From Entomortierella parvispora (lineage: Eukaryota; Mortierellomycota; Mortierellomycetes; Mortierellales; Mortierellaceae): DNA of 64,000 nucleotides. The DNA is taken from assembly GCA_963573315.1 (NCBI GenBank), contig OY752141.1:2914001-2978000 (forward strand), given 5' to 3'. Positions within the stretch are counted from its first letter, which is position 1. Each line of letters starts with the position of its first letter. Under the pieces are notes generated by a model. That model made no database searches and was not told the origin of the DNA. It saw only the letters and a program-made list of their open reading frames with translations. Made by a program: the position numbers and the translations under genes. Shown in pieces: positions 12,645-21,280 of this stretch.

Positions 12645-12808
12645 GCCTTCTTAGACCTCTTCAAAAATCAATTGTCAACCCTTCCACTCCTTCACTGTTT
12701 CGATCATCCTCTCATCCTCTCGTCCTCTCGTCCTCTCATCCCTTCATTCACTCATCCATTATTTTTCAGGTCTCAGCAAAAAAAAAAAAAAGATACTTTA
12801 CTTCCACA

Positions 12809-13460
12809 ATGGTTAGTTTTCCTGCCCTCAGTCGAGTCGCAATTGTCACTGGTTATTCCCGCGGCGTAGGTTGTGCCATTGTTCTTCGTCTCTCTAATGA
12901 CGGGCCCAACGTTGTTGTCAATGGCCATTCCAACCAAGCCAAGGTGCAAGAAGTTGTCGACCAGATCCACTTTACGGCCACATCTTACACCGAGAAAAAC
13001 AGAGAGACCTCCCACCGCTCGAGTCATTGCTGTGCAAGGCGACGCCATCAAATAGAAGGATTCTCAAATAATCATTGATACCGCCCTGGAGGTCTTTGGG
13101 CGGATCGACACTGTAGTCTTCAATGTGTGCAACATCTACGTTCAAACGCTTGAACAGGTCACTGACGAATTCTGGGAGGAAACCTTCCAGGGCAATGTCA
13201 AGGGTTCGACCTTCTTTGCTCGAAAGGTGCTACTTCATCTGCAGCTGGCTGTGCGATTGATCTTTTTGTCCGCCACGTTGACCTCGGCCTTGTTGGTGCT
13301 TCCGAACCACTTTTAGCACTGTTCGACCAAAGGAGCAATTGAACAGGTGACTAGGGCGTTGGCCAAGGATCTTGGAAAGTGCGGCACCTCTGTCAACGCC
13401 GTGAACGCTGGTCCTACGGATACGGAAAGTTTCCGAGCAGGGAAAACCAGGCAATTCAAA
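12809..13460 (+). pseudogene. Short-chain dehydrogenase/reductase relic
   Basis: The 5' end encodes a classical SDR start: the NAD(P)-binding motif TGYSRGVG (TGxxxGxG), then a strand VVVNGHS. A frameshift near 12990-13010 moves the homology to another frame (RVIAVQGDAIK), followed by an in-frame TAG at 13053-13055. Homology then continues as DSQIIIDTALEVFGRIDTVVFN. A second TAG at 13314-13316 directly precedes HCSTKGAIEQ, where the family has the catalytic Y-x-x-x-K; the Tyr codon position is CAC (His). The segment SVNAVNAGPTDTESF is still recognisable, then similarity ends and the C-terminus is missing. With one frameshift, two stops, a lost catalytic Tyr and truncation it cannot make an active enzyme. 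Confidence 0.85.
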
Positions 13461-13702
13461 CAAAAAGGCATGTCTCTTTGTGGAGAAAAAAATAAAATAA
13501 AAACCATAATTTGGTGGCGTAGGTGGCTCCATCCCAGTCTTTCCAGACAACCGGGTCTCCTCTTGAACCTGGAGTTCACAGGGTCCGTCCGTCAACAGAG
13601 GCAAGGATGCTTTCTGCCGTGGATCAAGTTTATTGGTTTCAATGGTATTACTTTGTTTATTTTTGAGACTTTGCCGAGGGTGGAGCACAAAACACTTGTT
13701 CT

Positions 13703-14497
13703 TTACAGCTTGGACTTGAAGAATCCAATCTTCTCCTGGGTATCCTTCATCATGTTCTCCAACTTGAGGGCCAACATGATGGCGCCCTTGACCTTGATCC
13801 TTCCGGTCATGAAGGCCTTCTGACCATTGATCTTGTTCAAGAACAGATCCACAAAGTCCTTGTCCTTCATCTCCAAGGTGATATCGGGCTTCAAGCCGTC
13901 GATCTTGCCCTTCTTCATCTGACCAATACCATTCTTCATGTCCATCATCCACACTGCAGTATCGCCCTTGGCGTTCTTGACGTTGAACAAAAAGACGCCC
14001 TTGACCTTGGCCACCTCTGCCTTGCGCTCCTCGTCCGTCAACACTTGCAAGTATTCAGCAATCTGAAGAATCAAGAACGAGGACTCGAATCCATCATAGC
14101 CCAAATCGCCCTCGGCTCCCTTGGGGGGTCCCATGCCCAAGGAACGGAAGATCACATCGAGCTTCATGGCCATCATCATGGGGCCCTTAAGTCCAATCCT
14201 GTCCGTGATGAAGGCGCGGGCTCCAGAGAGATCTCCGACGGCCAAGGCCACCATGTCCTCGTCCACGAGGTAAAGAGTGATTTCGGGTGTTTGTGGGGCA
14301 GGGCCGGCTTTGATCACACCCTGGTTCTTGACCTCGGCGTGCCAAATCTTGACCTCGGCACCAGGGGAGTTGTCCTTCTTGATGTGGAACTCGAAAACGC
14401 CGTTGACTTGTTTGACCAGCTCCTGACGCTCTGAAGGCTCAAAGGCGTCCAAGGCCTCGTTAAGACGTGCAAAGATTTCCTCGGATTGGAAAGCCAT
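13703..14497 (-). CDS. Tandem SCP2 sterol-carrier domain protein with peroxisomal signal
   Basis: A single-exon protein of 264 residues made of two consecutive SCP2 domains. Residues ~15-120 (FEFHIKKDNSPGAEVKIWHAEVK ... ARAFITDRIGLKGPMMMAMKL) and ~150-255 (FLFNVKNAKGDTAVWMMDMKNG ... KAFMTGRIKVKGAIMLALKL) repeat the same fold signature, each ending in the G-x-I-x-x-K-G helix. The last three residues are SKL, a type 1 peroxisomal targeting signal. SCP2 domains bind lipids and fatty acyl-CoAs in a hydrophobic tunnel, so a role in lipid trafficking or fatty-acid handling inside peroxisomes is likely. The start is the first in-frame ATG and sits in an ATGG context. The gene converges on the dehydrogenase relic. 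Confidence 0.9.
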   Translation of the reverse strand: MAFQSEEIFARLNEALDAFEPSERQELVKQVNGVFEFHIKKDNSPGAEVKIWHAEVKNQGVIKAGPAPQTPEITLYLVDEDMVALAVGDLSGARAFITDRIGLKGPMMMAMKLDVIFRSLGMGPPKGAEGDLGYDGFESSFLILQIAEYLQVLTDEERKAEVAKVKGVFLFNVKNAKGDTAVWMMDMKNGIGQMKKGKIDGLKPDITLEMKDKDFVDLFLNKINGQKAFMTGRIKVKGAIMLALKLENMMKDTQEKIGFFKSKL

Positions 14498-15318
14498 TAA
14501 GTGTATAGGTGTGTGTGTGTGTTTGTGAGGTATAAAGGTTGTTTTGTTGTTGAAAGGTCGTCGCAGGGGTAGTGGAACGAGAGACCAAGTAGAGTGGGTG
14601 AGTGAGTGAAAGCGAAGTGATGAGAAGGAATGAAGAGGAAAAAAAAAGGAGGAATGAAAGGACGATGGGTGGGGGTTAAATAGTGGGCCAACGAACTAAC
14701 GACCGGTCAACAAAGTGTGAGCACGAGCAACGGATTGTAGAAGGTCAAGGAAAAAAAGAGTTAAGAGGGGAGCCGGTGCGGATCTTGTGGGGCGGACAAG
14801 AGAAGAGAAGCGGACTGGATGGGATGAGAGCCAAGAAGCAGAGACCTTGGGCGAGGAGGAACCCTTCACCCCTTCTGCGTGCTGCTCTGCTCGTGGGTGT
14901 GTTGGGGAAGACGAGACGAGGCGAGGCGAGACGAAAGGACGTGGGGAACGACTGACTTGCTGTTCAGATGCACTCACTCTACTTGCCTGTCTCCTCCCAC
15001 TCCCAGCTTAGTCTCATCTGTTCTTGCTGCTCGTTTCTTTCCTTCCTTCCCTCCTTCCCACCATTCTCTTTTTTGCTGTCTTGTGCTCATAGCCAAGAAC
15101 AAGAACCAAGAACAGAGGCCAAGCAAAGTGACCACGTAAAGTGAATGCAACCGAAAGAAAAATCCAAAAGCGTGAGCTCAAAACAGCAAAGTTGGCTCTG
15201 CGATCCCATTGGCCAAGCAGCGGCCGATTTTCACGTTCTTCCCTTCCTCCACAGCGTGTCGAAGCGGAAAGGAGTGTCATTGCCACTGTCTGTGTTTGAT
15301 GGAGAATGCGGCTCATTT
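14498..15318. other. Intergenic; promoter side of SCP2 gene
   Basis: A short TG run lies just upstream of the SCP2 start (14508-14524) and a TATTTAA-like element occurs near 14677-14683 on the minus strand. The remainder is purine/pyrimidine biased and contains only low-complexity open frames. Confidence 0.45.
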
Positions 15319-16437
15319 TTATTGACGATATATACCGCTCAGTCGTCTTCTCTTTGTCTCCTTCACCGGCGTAGTCCTTGTTTGCTGGATAACATCATCA
15401 CATGCCGCGGCCAGATCTTGATCGGACGGTTCAACCAGACCTCGTCGAATGGACTCGTCTTCCACATCAAGCGCAAACTTCAAGCAGGCTTTGACACAGA
15501 TCGCCATTCTCCTCTGACTTCCTCAGTGGCACCAGCATCCTGCCAACAGTCTGTGTGCGCCAATGAAATCCATTTCAAGGAACGTGGTTTCATCTCCGAA
15601 GGAGGTAGAGCCAAACACAGAAGACGGCATAGACTCACGAGCGATCGAACGAATATGAGAGTTCCACGAGTCCCTCAAGCACCGATCAAGCTTGAATCTG
15701 TCCTTGAGCTTTTTCACCAGTGTAGGTACGCTGCTTCTGCGATGTAGATCTGATGGTTGTCAAAAAGAGCGATGCCATCTGCCATGCATGCCTGCTCCTC
15801 AGTCTCTACGACAAGATCTCGTCCGTAGTTTTTTCTCTCCTTGGAACCCACAACTGGTATCTCGAAATAACGCGACCGAATGTTGACCAAAATCATTGCA
15901 CCTCGGATAAAAGGCCAAGATAAGTCGCCAAATCCTTCCCATTCATTCAGGCCCTCGTACACTTCATCAGAGAACTTTAGATGATGGAAGCGGGGGCAAA
16001 TCAGATACTTACTAATTGTACACTAGGTCCTGTAAATACTCGATGCCTCTTCAAGGCTTTGACCACGTCATCATAACAATACGAAATGGCACAAACTCTA
16101 GAAAGGATTGGCAAGAGAGTTGGCCATCGCTCCTTGATGTCTGTATCTGACGTCGAGGCAGCATTGGCTAAAGACAGCTCGTCTGAAGAACTACCCAGCT
16201 CTGTCCTAATGATCGTCTCGTTCTTAGAGATGATGCCAACCGCTCGAGATGATGTCAACCGCTCGAGATGATGTCAACCGCTCGAAATGATATCGCTCTG
16301 GATGCCCAAAATTCCTTGCCATCATTGCGTCGCCATGCCTCGTACTCGCTTCTGGCTACAGCCCACACTCGTTGTGGTAAAGCACTGACGGAAAGGAGAT
16401 GCATGTATGCATCGTACGAGTATCCCAAGTCTTTCAA
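15319..16437 (-). pseudogene. Multiply frameshifted relic of an unidentified protein
   Basis: Consecutive minus-strand segments in different frames look like one protein in pieces: KDLGYSYDAYMHLLSVSALPQ (from 16437), KNETIIRTELGSSSDELSLA, then after a plausible GTAAGT intron near 16010 FSDEVYEGLNEWEGFGDLSW and IYIAEAAYLH, next VKKLKDRFKLDRCLRDSWN with SVFGSTSFGDETTFLEMDF, and finally ICVKACLKFALDVEDESIRR. Stops sit exactly at the frame changes (TGA after AAYLHW near 15714, TGA near 15523), and no splice sites explain them. I do not recognise the family. The order and length suggest the 3' half of a single-copy gene disabled by small indels. It could instead be a real gene with sequence errors. 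Confidence 0.5.
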
Positions 16438-16649
16438 AGTCGGGGAAATTCAGTCGTTTCCCGTCTGTAGTCCTGTCAATGCGCCTCCTTTGTCCAGCCT
16501 CCTATGAGCCCATTCTGGTCTCGTTCAGCTGTGAACTTCGACCGTTACTCCTAGGTCTCATTCAATAGTAAAAAGACAGCCAAAGCAAGGCGCAAGTGTC
16601 AGTTTATACCCTAATTGTCAAGGGAAAATGATCAAGTGCACATGAACTA

Positions 16650-16805
16650 AAAACCGCTCTAGCCGCCTCCCTGTTTTGCGAGGGTGAGCTGAGAAAGAGG
16701 CAGCAAACATGGAGTTTTGACAAAAGAAACAAAAAAACCGCTCTAACCGCCTCCCTGTTTTGCGAGGGTGTGCCGAGAAAGAGGCAGCAAACAAGACAAA
16801 GAAAC
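16650..16805. repeat. 84-bp direct duplication
   Basis: Two copies of a unit containing aaaccgctctagccgcctcc followed by ctgttttgcgagggtg and gagaaagaggcagcaaaca start at 16651 and 16735. Similar atgatcaagtgcatga-type sequence flanks the array on both sides. Identity between copies is high, so the duplication is recent. Confidence 0.8.
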
Positions 16806-16980
16806 AATGATCATCGTGCATGACCATACGCGTAAAAGACCTGTCCTCTACGCCTTCACGTTACCTTAGCCCAGAGCTCAATGGACGGAGTACGAAACGT
16901 AGAAGGCAATAGTTCCAAAAGAAAAGTGCAGGAAATGTCAGGAGAAAGATGGACGAGCGCGTCAGTAATGATGCAGACGT

Positions 16981-17043
16981 GTGATGACAAGTGAGAGATG
17001 TGTGGTGACAAGTGAGAGATGTGTGATGACAAGTGAGAGATGT
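16981..17043. repeat. 21-bp tandem repeat, three copies
   Basis: Three perfect or one-mismatch copies of gtgatgacaagtgagagatgt run head to tail. Confidence 0.85.
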
Positions 17044-18017
17044 GAAAAAAAACCACCGCCCAAAAGGGAGTTTGTGATGTCACCGCATGTTCAGGTCGGA
17101 GTTTGTTGCAGATCGCTTGTCCGCATGTGAAAGAGAATTCTGCTCCAGGCTGCAGGGCAGGCCTGGGATCTTGGTGCGCGCTATCCTCGCGTCATTGTCA
17201 TACCCAGACGAATATCCGAAGGAGGCTATGTAGTTCTGGTGCTTGTGTTCACGACCAGCCTGTAGGCTGAACCGACATCGCTCCCTTTGTTTCTAGCTAT
17301 ATTTGATACTTTCCTGACGAGCCGTGTCGATCCGGCGCTGCTTTCTAGTTCAGTGGAAGATAAACCGATGTAGGGTCGGCTGAAGGCGAGAGTGCTTCTT
17401 GGCACCTAAACTCACGCAAAGACTCAGAATCTGATCCCCCCCTCTCCCTTCTCCTTCTGCCGACATACTTGCCAGCCCCCATGCAAATGGCTGCAGTGGA
17501 GATTGGTGAACCAATGACGACGTCTTGCGTATCTTTCTCCAATACTAACAACCCAACCATGCATCCAAGGATGGCGCTTGCAGGAAGAGACAAAGGCCAG
17601 AGGAGGAATGGACCGGAAAAAGATCACCAATACGACTTTGTGGGACGCGTGCCCAGGCCCTGTCGGCGCCACCAATCTTCGGTGCCGTTGTGAGACAATG
17701 TGCGAATGTGCGTATGCGCGAATATTATTGTGCGGGGCGTGGCCATGCTATGCCATGCCACGGAAATGTAAACGGAAATGGAGCGATGATCCCTTTTTCT
17801 ACCAACTTTCCACCACCCACTGTGCATGTGTCGGTGTGCCGTGGACAACGGTCAATAAAAGAAAGTCGCGTCCCATTGGTTGAAAGCCTCTCCTTGGGTT
17901 GTTTCTGTCCTCTACCTGCCGTCTTCCTCCATGTAGAGAGTCGCCTCCTTCTTGACCCTCTTGAAATCATTGTTCATTGTTCACATTTCTTCCTTCCATC
18001 GCTGTCCCCCGCCCACA

Positions 18018-18548
18018 ATGTTTGGGGGCGACACTGCTCTTTTTGGAACCATCTGCGCTGACTTTGAAGACATCCTCCCAACCGATGTCCATAATACCTT
18101 CTCCAGGGCCCTCGGAGCCCAGTACCTCCAGGAGACAAATGATCCCAATCACCAAAAAAAAGTTCGAGGCATAGCATGGGGAGCCAACCTCCGGGCAATC
18201 ATCTCGCTTCATGTCCAAATCACTGAATCTATTCTCACTCTCTCGGGTACTAAACGTCCTGTCCACGTCCACTTTTTATACCTGGCCGCCTCCCCGCAGA
18301 CCTTTCTTTCCGATGAGGCCCTTAGGGTCCTGGGGATCGAGGACGTGGTCGTGGTGGGCGAAACTCATAATGACGGGGCCGTGCGACTACCTGTCAAAAT
18401 CAACGGATACACCATTCACGTCCAGAGATCACCCTTGGATAGCCACTTTGCTCATCTTAACATCCTGGGTCAGGATTTCGTCCAATTGACGGGCGCCAAG
18501 GTTTTCTTTGGAGGCCAAATCCCTCGTTTCGAAATCACCTTTCCTTGA
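18018..18548 (+). CDS. Orphan protein with degenerate retropepsin-like signature
   Basis: Single exon, 176 residues from ATG 18018. I do not recognise an exact family. The block VHVHFLYLAASPQTFLSDEALRVLG matches the spacing of retropepsin-like proteins, where a D-T-G-A/S triplet is followed ~8 residues later by a helix 'LSxxALxxLG', and HLNILGQDFVQL resembles the later 'NILGxDFL' strand. In the first block the catalytic Asp position reads LAAS, so if the fold assignment is right the protein lacks protease chemistry. The intact frame suggests it is either maintained or young. A poly-pyrimidine leader precedes the start. The upstream in-frame ATG at 17952 is possible but less well placed. Confidence 0.5.
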   Translation: MFGGDTALFGTICADFEDILPTDVHNTFSRALGAQYLQETNDPNHQKKVRGIAWGANLRAIISLHVQITESILTLSGTKRPVHVHFLYLAASPQTFLSDEALRVLGIEDVVVVGETHNDGAVRLPVKINGYTIHVQRSPLDSHFAHLNILGQDFVQLTGAKVFFGGQIPRFEITFP

Positions 18549-19224
18549 AAACAGACGCTATGCTTCTAAATCAACAAAGCCGTTCATTTTGATCGTCTAA
18601 ACATGGGATGATCCTCAATCCAGACTAATAAAAAATATCACACTCCATCCTGGAAGAAAGACGCATTCATCTTTTCGATCGTCCAAACATGAGATGATCC
18701 TCAATCCATGCTAACGAAAAATCGAAATTTCTTTAGCCGCTTTGTTCCAGCGGCGTACAGTACGGTACTCATTTTTAGGAGGTCTTTTTGAATCTCAAAG
18801 GAGGGTCCAGTTGCAGCAAAGAATGGAAGTTTTGTGTGTCTGGGCTCAATCCTTGCCTCTAGATTGAGTTCAAGATCCAATCGTCTCCTCCCAGAAATCG
18901 AGTCGGGTCGTTTGTTCCTCGATCCTGTTGGAAATGACGAAATCGTGATCCCGCTCCTGCTTTCCCTGCTGATGTCGTTACTAACAGTACAGTGGTCGTT
19001 ATATGGCTTCAGGTAAGCAAGAAAAATAGCTTTCACTGGAAAATTGAGTCTTAATGAACAGGATAAAAAACAGCCAACAGTCCCGTTTATTGCATTTCAT
19101 TAGTTACAGACAACCCTGAGGTCAGTCATTTTCCCAAAGTGTAAAAATATAAGCCTGAGCGAGGTCTTTACAAAAAGTTGAGAATAAAACGGAAACATAT
19201 CCTGAGGTTTCTGAGTTTCAGTCC
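18549..19224. other. Intergenic with a duplicated segment
   Basis: Holds the ~84-bp duplication listed separately. A minus-strand frame of 111 residues (18701-19036) is open but shows no domain, no good start context and no partner exon, so it is not called. Confidence 0.45.
18583..18722. repeat. Diverged ~84-bp direct duplication
   Basis: The segment ttcattttgatcgtctaaac plus gatgatcctcaatcca and a following taa-AAAAAT recurs from 18666 with a few substitutions (ggg to gag, tct to tcc, gac to tgc). The two copies lie right after the stop of the orphan gene at 18018-18548 and may include a duplicated 3' end. Confidence 0.7.
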
Positions 19225-20784
19225 TTAGAGGTGCAAGTTGCCCATGCCTCGGCTGAGTCCTGCGCCCCAAATGATCAGCTTTCCGTCAATGCCCGAGGTC
19301 GAAAACTGCTCCACGTGGTCGCGAGATCCCGAGTAAGCACGGATAGAGTTGATGGTGTTTTGGTGATGGGTATGGATGTCAGTGTCGTTGGTGGAGGTCG
19401 CCTGCGCACGACTGGCCATGCGACGGAAAGTGTCTCTGGCTGAGGTACCAACATCGGCCTTTTTGACAGCGGAATCCAATGAGGCCGAGAACGACCTGTG
19501 GCAAAAATAAAAATATATAACGCAATGTTTAGCTACCTAGACTTTTCAGTACGACATCCACAAAGCTCACGGCTCTTTTCAAAAAGGGCAACCTACCATT
19601 CCGCACCCTTCTTCTCAAACAGATGGGGTGCGCAATCGTGACCGGCGGCAACAATCTGGCTCTCATTCAACCACAGGACGGAGACATAAGGAAGGAAAGG
19701 GGCGCGGATAGTCTGAACAGATCCAGAGGCTTGGTCTACAATACTGATTGTGGAGTCATGACCAGTGAAGGCCAAGGATTCGCCGTTAGGCGAGAAGGCG
19801 ACACTGTGAATCCAGCCTCCAGATCCGCTAGAAAACTCGCCGCAAACAGTGTTGAAGGGCAACTTCTCTCCCCAAGGTGAAGGAGCAGGCCTAATCATCA
19901 AAAGTCGACAAGAGATTGGTTAGGTAAATACGCCTACGATCTCCAATCCTGGTATTTTGAAAAAAAAGCCAGTCCATGTCACGGTGAATGGTTCGTACTT
20001 CTTGTCGATTCCTTTGATAAAGGCGGAAAAGACGCGTGCCTGAAAATTAAGAGAGAGTGACGGTTAGTCGGGTGATTCTGGTGCTAGCGGGCTGTTGACA
20101 CAACAGCCTTCCCGATGTAATTGACTAGCCCGGGCCGTCTGAAGCCTAGTGGGACTCGGTACCTTCATGTCTGCGCATCCAGCAGCAAGAAGAACATTGT
20201 TGGGGTGCCAGTCCAGGCTGAGAACGGTCGAACGGATGGGCTTCTTGATGTGCTTGCCAACCCACCAGTCGTTGTCCTCCTCAAAGTAGCAGACACTGAT
20301 GCAGCGAGAGCCTGAGGCTACTGCGAACTTGTCCTCCTCAGGGGACCAGCGGACAAAAGTAGCAGCGCGGTTGATGCGCAACAAGACCAGCGTGGGCTTC
20401 CACTGTTGTTGGCCATCCAGGGTCCAGACATAGGCGTTTCTGTCCTGAGAGCAGGTTACGATCCTGTTGGACTTTGGGGCCCAGTCGACGGAAGTCACTG
20501 GCTTGTCGTGCTCGGCCAAAGTCGAGATCAAGGTCCAGGAAGTGCCAGACTGACGGAAAATGCTCACGACGTTAGAGTTGAAGCAGACAGCAAGTTCTAT
20601 GACGACAAGAATGAATGGAGGGGAGGACAGACGATGAGTCTTACTGGCTCCTTGGTTTGCAGACCCGATGGCAGCAACAGGGTCAAGTTGTTTAGATTTT
20701 AATATTACCAGAGCGATCCTGGTTGAAGGCATGGCACGAGATGGGGCCGAGGCCGAATTCGTTGACGATGGGCTGGTTGGACAT
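19225..20784 (-). CDS. ARC40: Arp2/3 complex subunit 1 (ARPC1/p40, WD40)
   Basis: Exons on the minus strand: 20709-20784, 20163-20596, 19999-20039, 19597-19890, 19225-19495; 371 residues in phase. The protein begins [20 protein letters not shown] and carries WD40 blades including [20 protein letters not shown] and [12 protein letters not shown], then [20 protein letters not shown] and a final blade [14 protein letters not shown]. The signature [21 protein letters not shown] spans the 41-nt third exon and is diagnostic for ARPC1. The subunit forms the beta-propeller of the Arp2/3 complex, which nucleates branched actin at endocytic sites and growing tips. Length matches the family (about 370-385). 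Start chosen because it yields the conserved N-terminus. Confidence 0.95.
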
Positions 20785-21280
20785 TGGGTTGAAGCAGCAA
20801 GGGAGAGAGCAGAGATGAGTGATGAGTGATGAGGGGGGAGTCGGACGCTAGCAGTCTACGACGAGGGGTCAGGAGTAGGAAGATGGAAGAATGGTGGTGA
20901 GGGGGTAAAAGAAGATGATGGATGGAGAGAAGAAGAAGAACAAGAACGAAAATGGAGGAAGGACAATGCCCGATGCAGCAGCAAGAGGAAAACGACACTA
21001 TCAAAGACACTTGTGGTGGAGACTGGAGAGACGGGGAGACGGAGAGACGCGTGCTGCACGTGATCAAGGGCGCGGTGTGGGTGTTCTTTTTTTCGGTCCT
21101 TGTCTGCTCTGCACTGTCCGTGTGTGCCTTGCATTTGCACGCTCATCATTCCCTGTCTCTCGCTTCGCCTTCCTTCCTTCCTTTCGTCCTTCCTTTCCTT
21201 CTTCTCCTCCTTCTCCTCCTTCTCCTCCTTCTCTCTCTCCCTCGCCCAGCGTCATCCTCGCCAGACCCATTCCAGTCACA
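20785..21280. promoter_or_regulatory. Shared divergent promoter region of ARPC1 and TMEM115-like gene
   Basis: About 500 bp separate the two divergent starts. The right end is a strong CT tract (ccttctcctcctt repeats, 21170-21245) directly before the TMEM115-like ATG. No clear TATA box was found. Confidence 0.45.

Larger units (their letters stand above)
16438..17344. other. Intergenic with short repeats
   Basis: Apart from the two repeat arrays listed separately, no gene is supported. A small minus-strand open frame at 17345-17593 just beyond (82 residues, hydrophobic start LPASAILGCMVGLLVL) has no recognisable domain. Confidence 0.45.

Noticed and set aside
17345-17593. Small minus-strand frame with a hydrophobic start
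   Set aside because: 82 residues without a domain or transcript signals; could be a small membrane protein but unsupported.
18701-19036. Minus-strand open frame of 111 residues
   Set aside because: No recognisable motif, no splice partners, and it overlaps the duplicated non-coding block.
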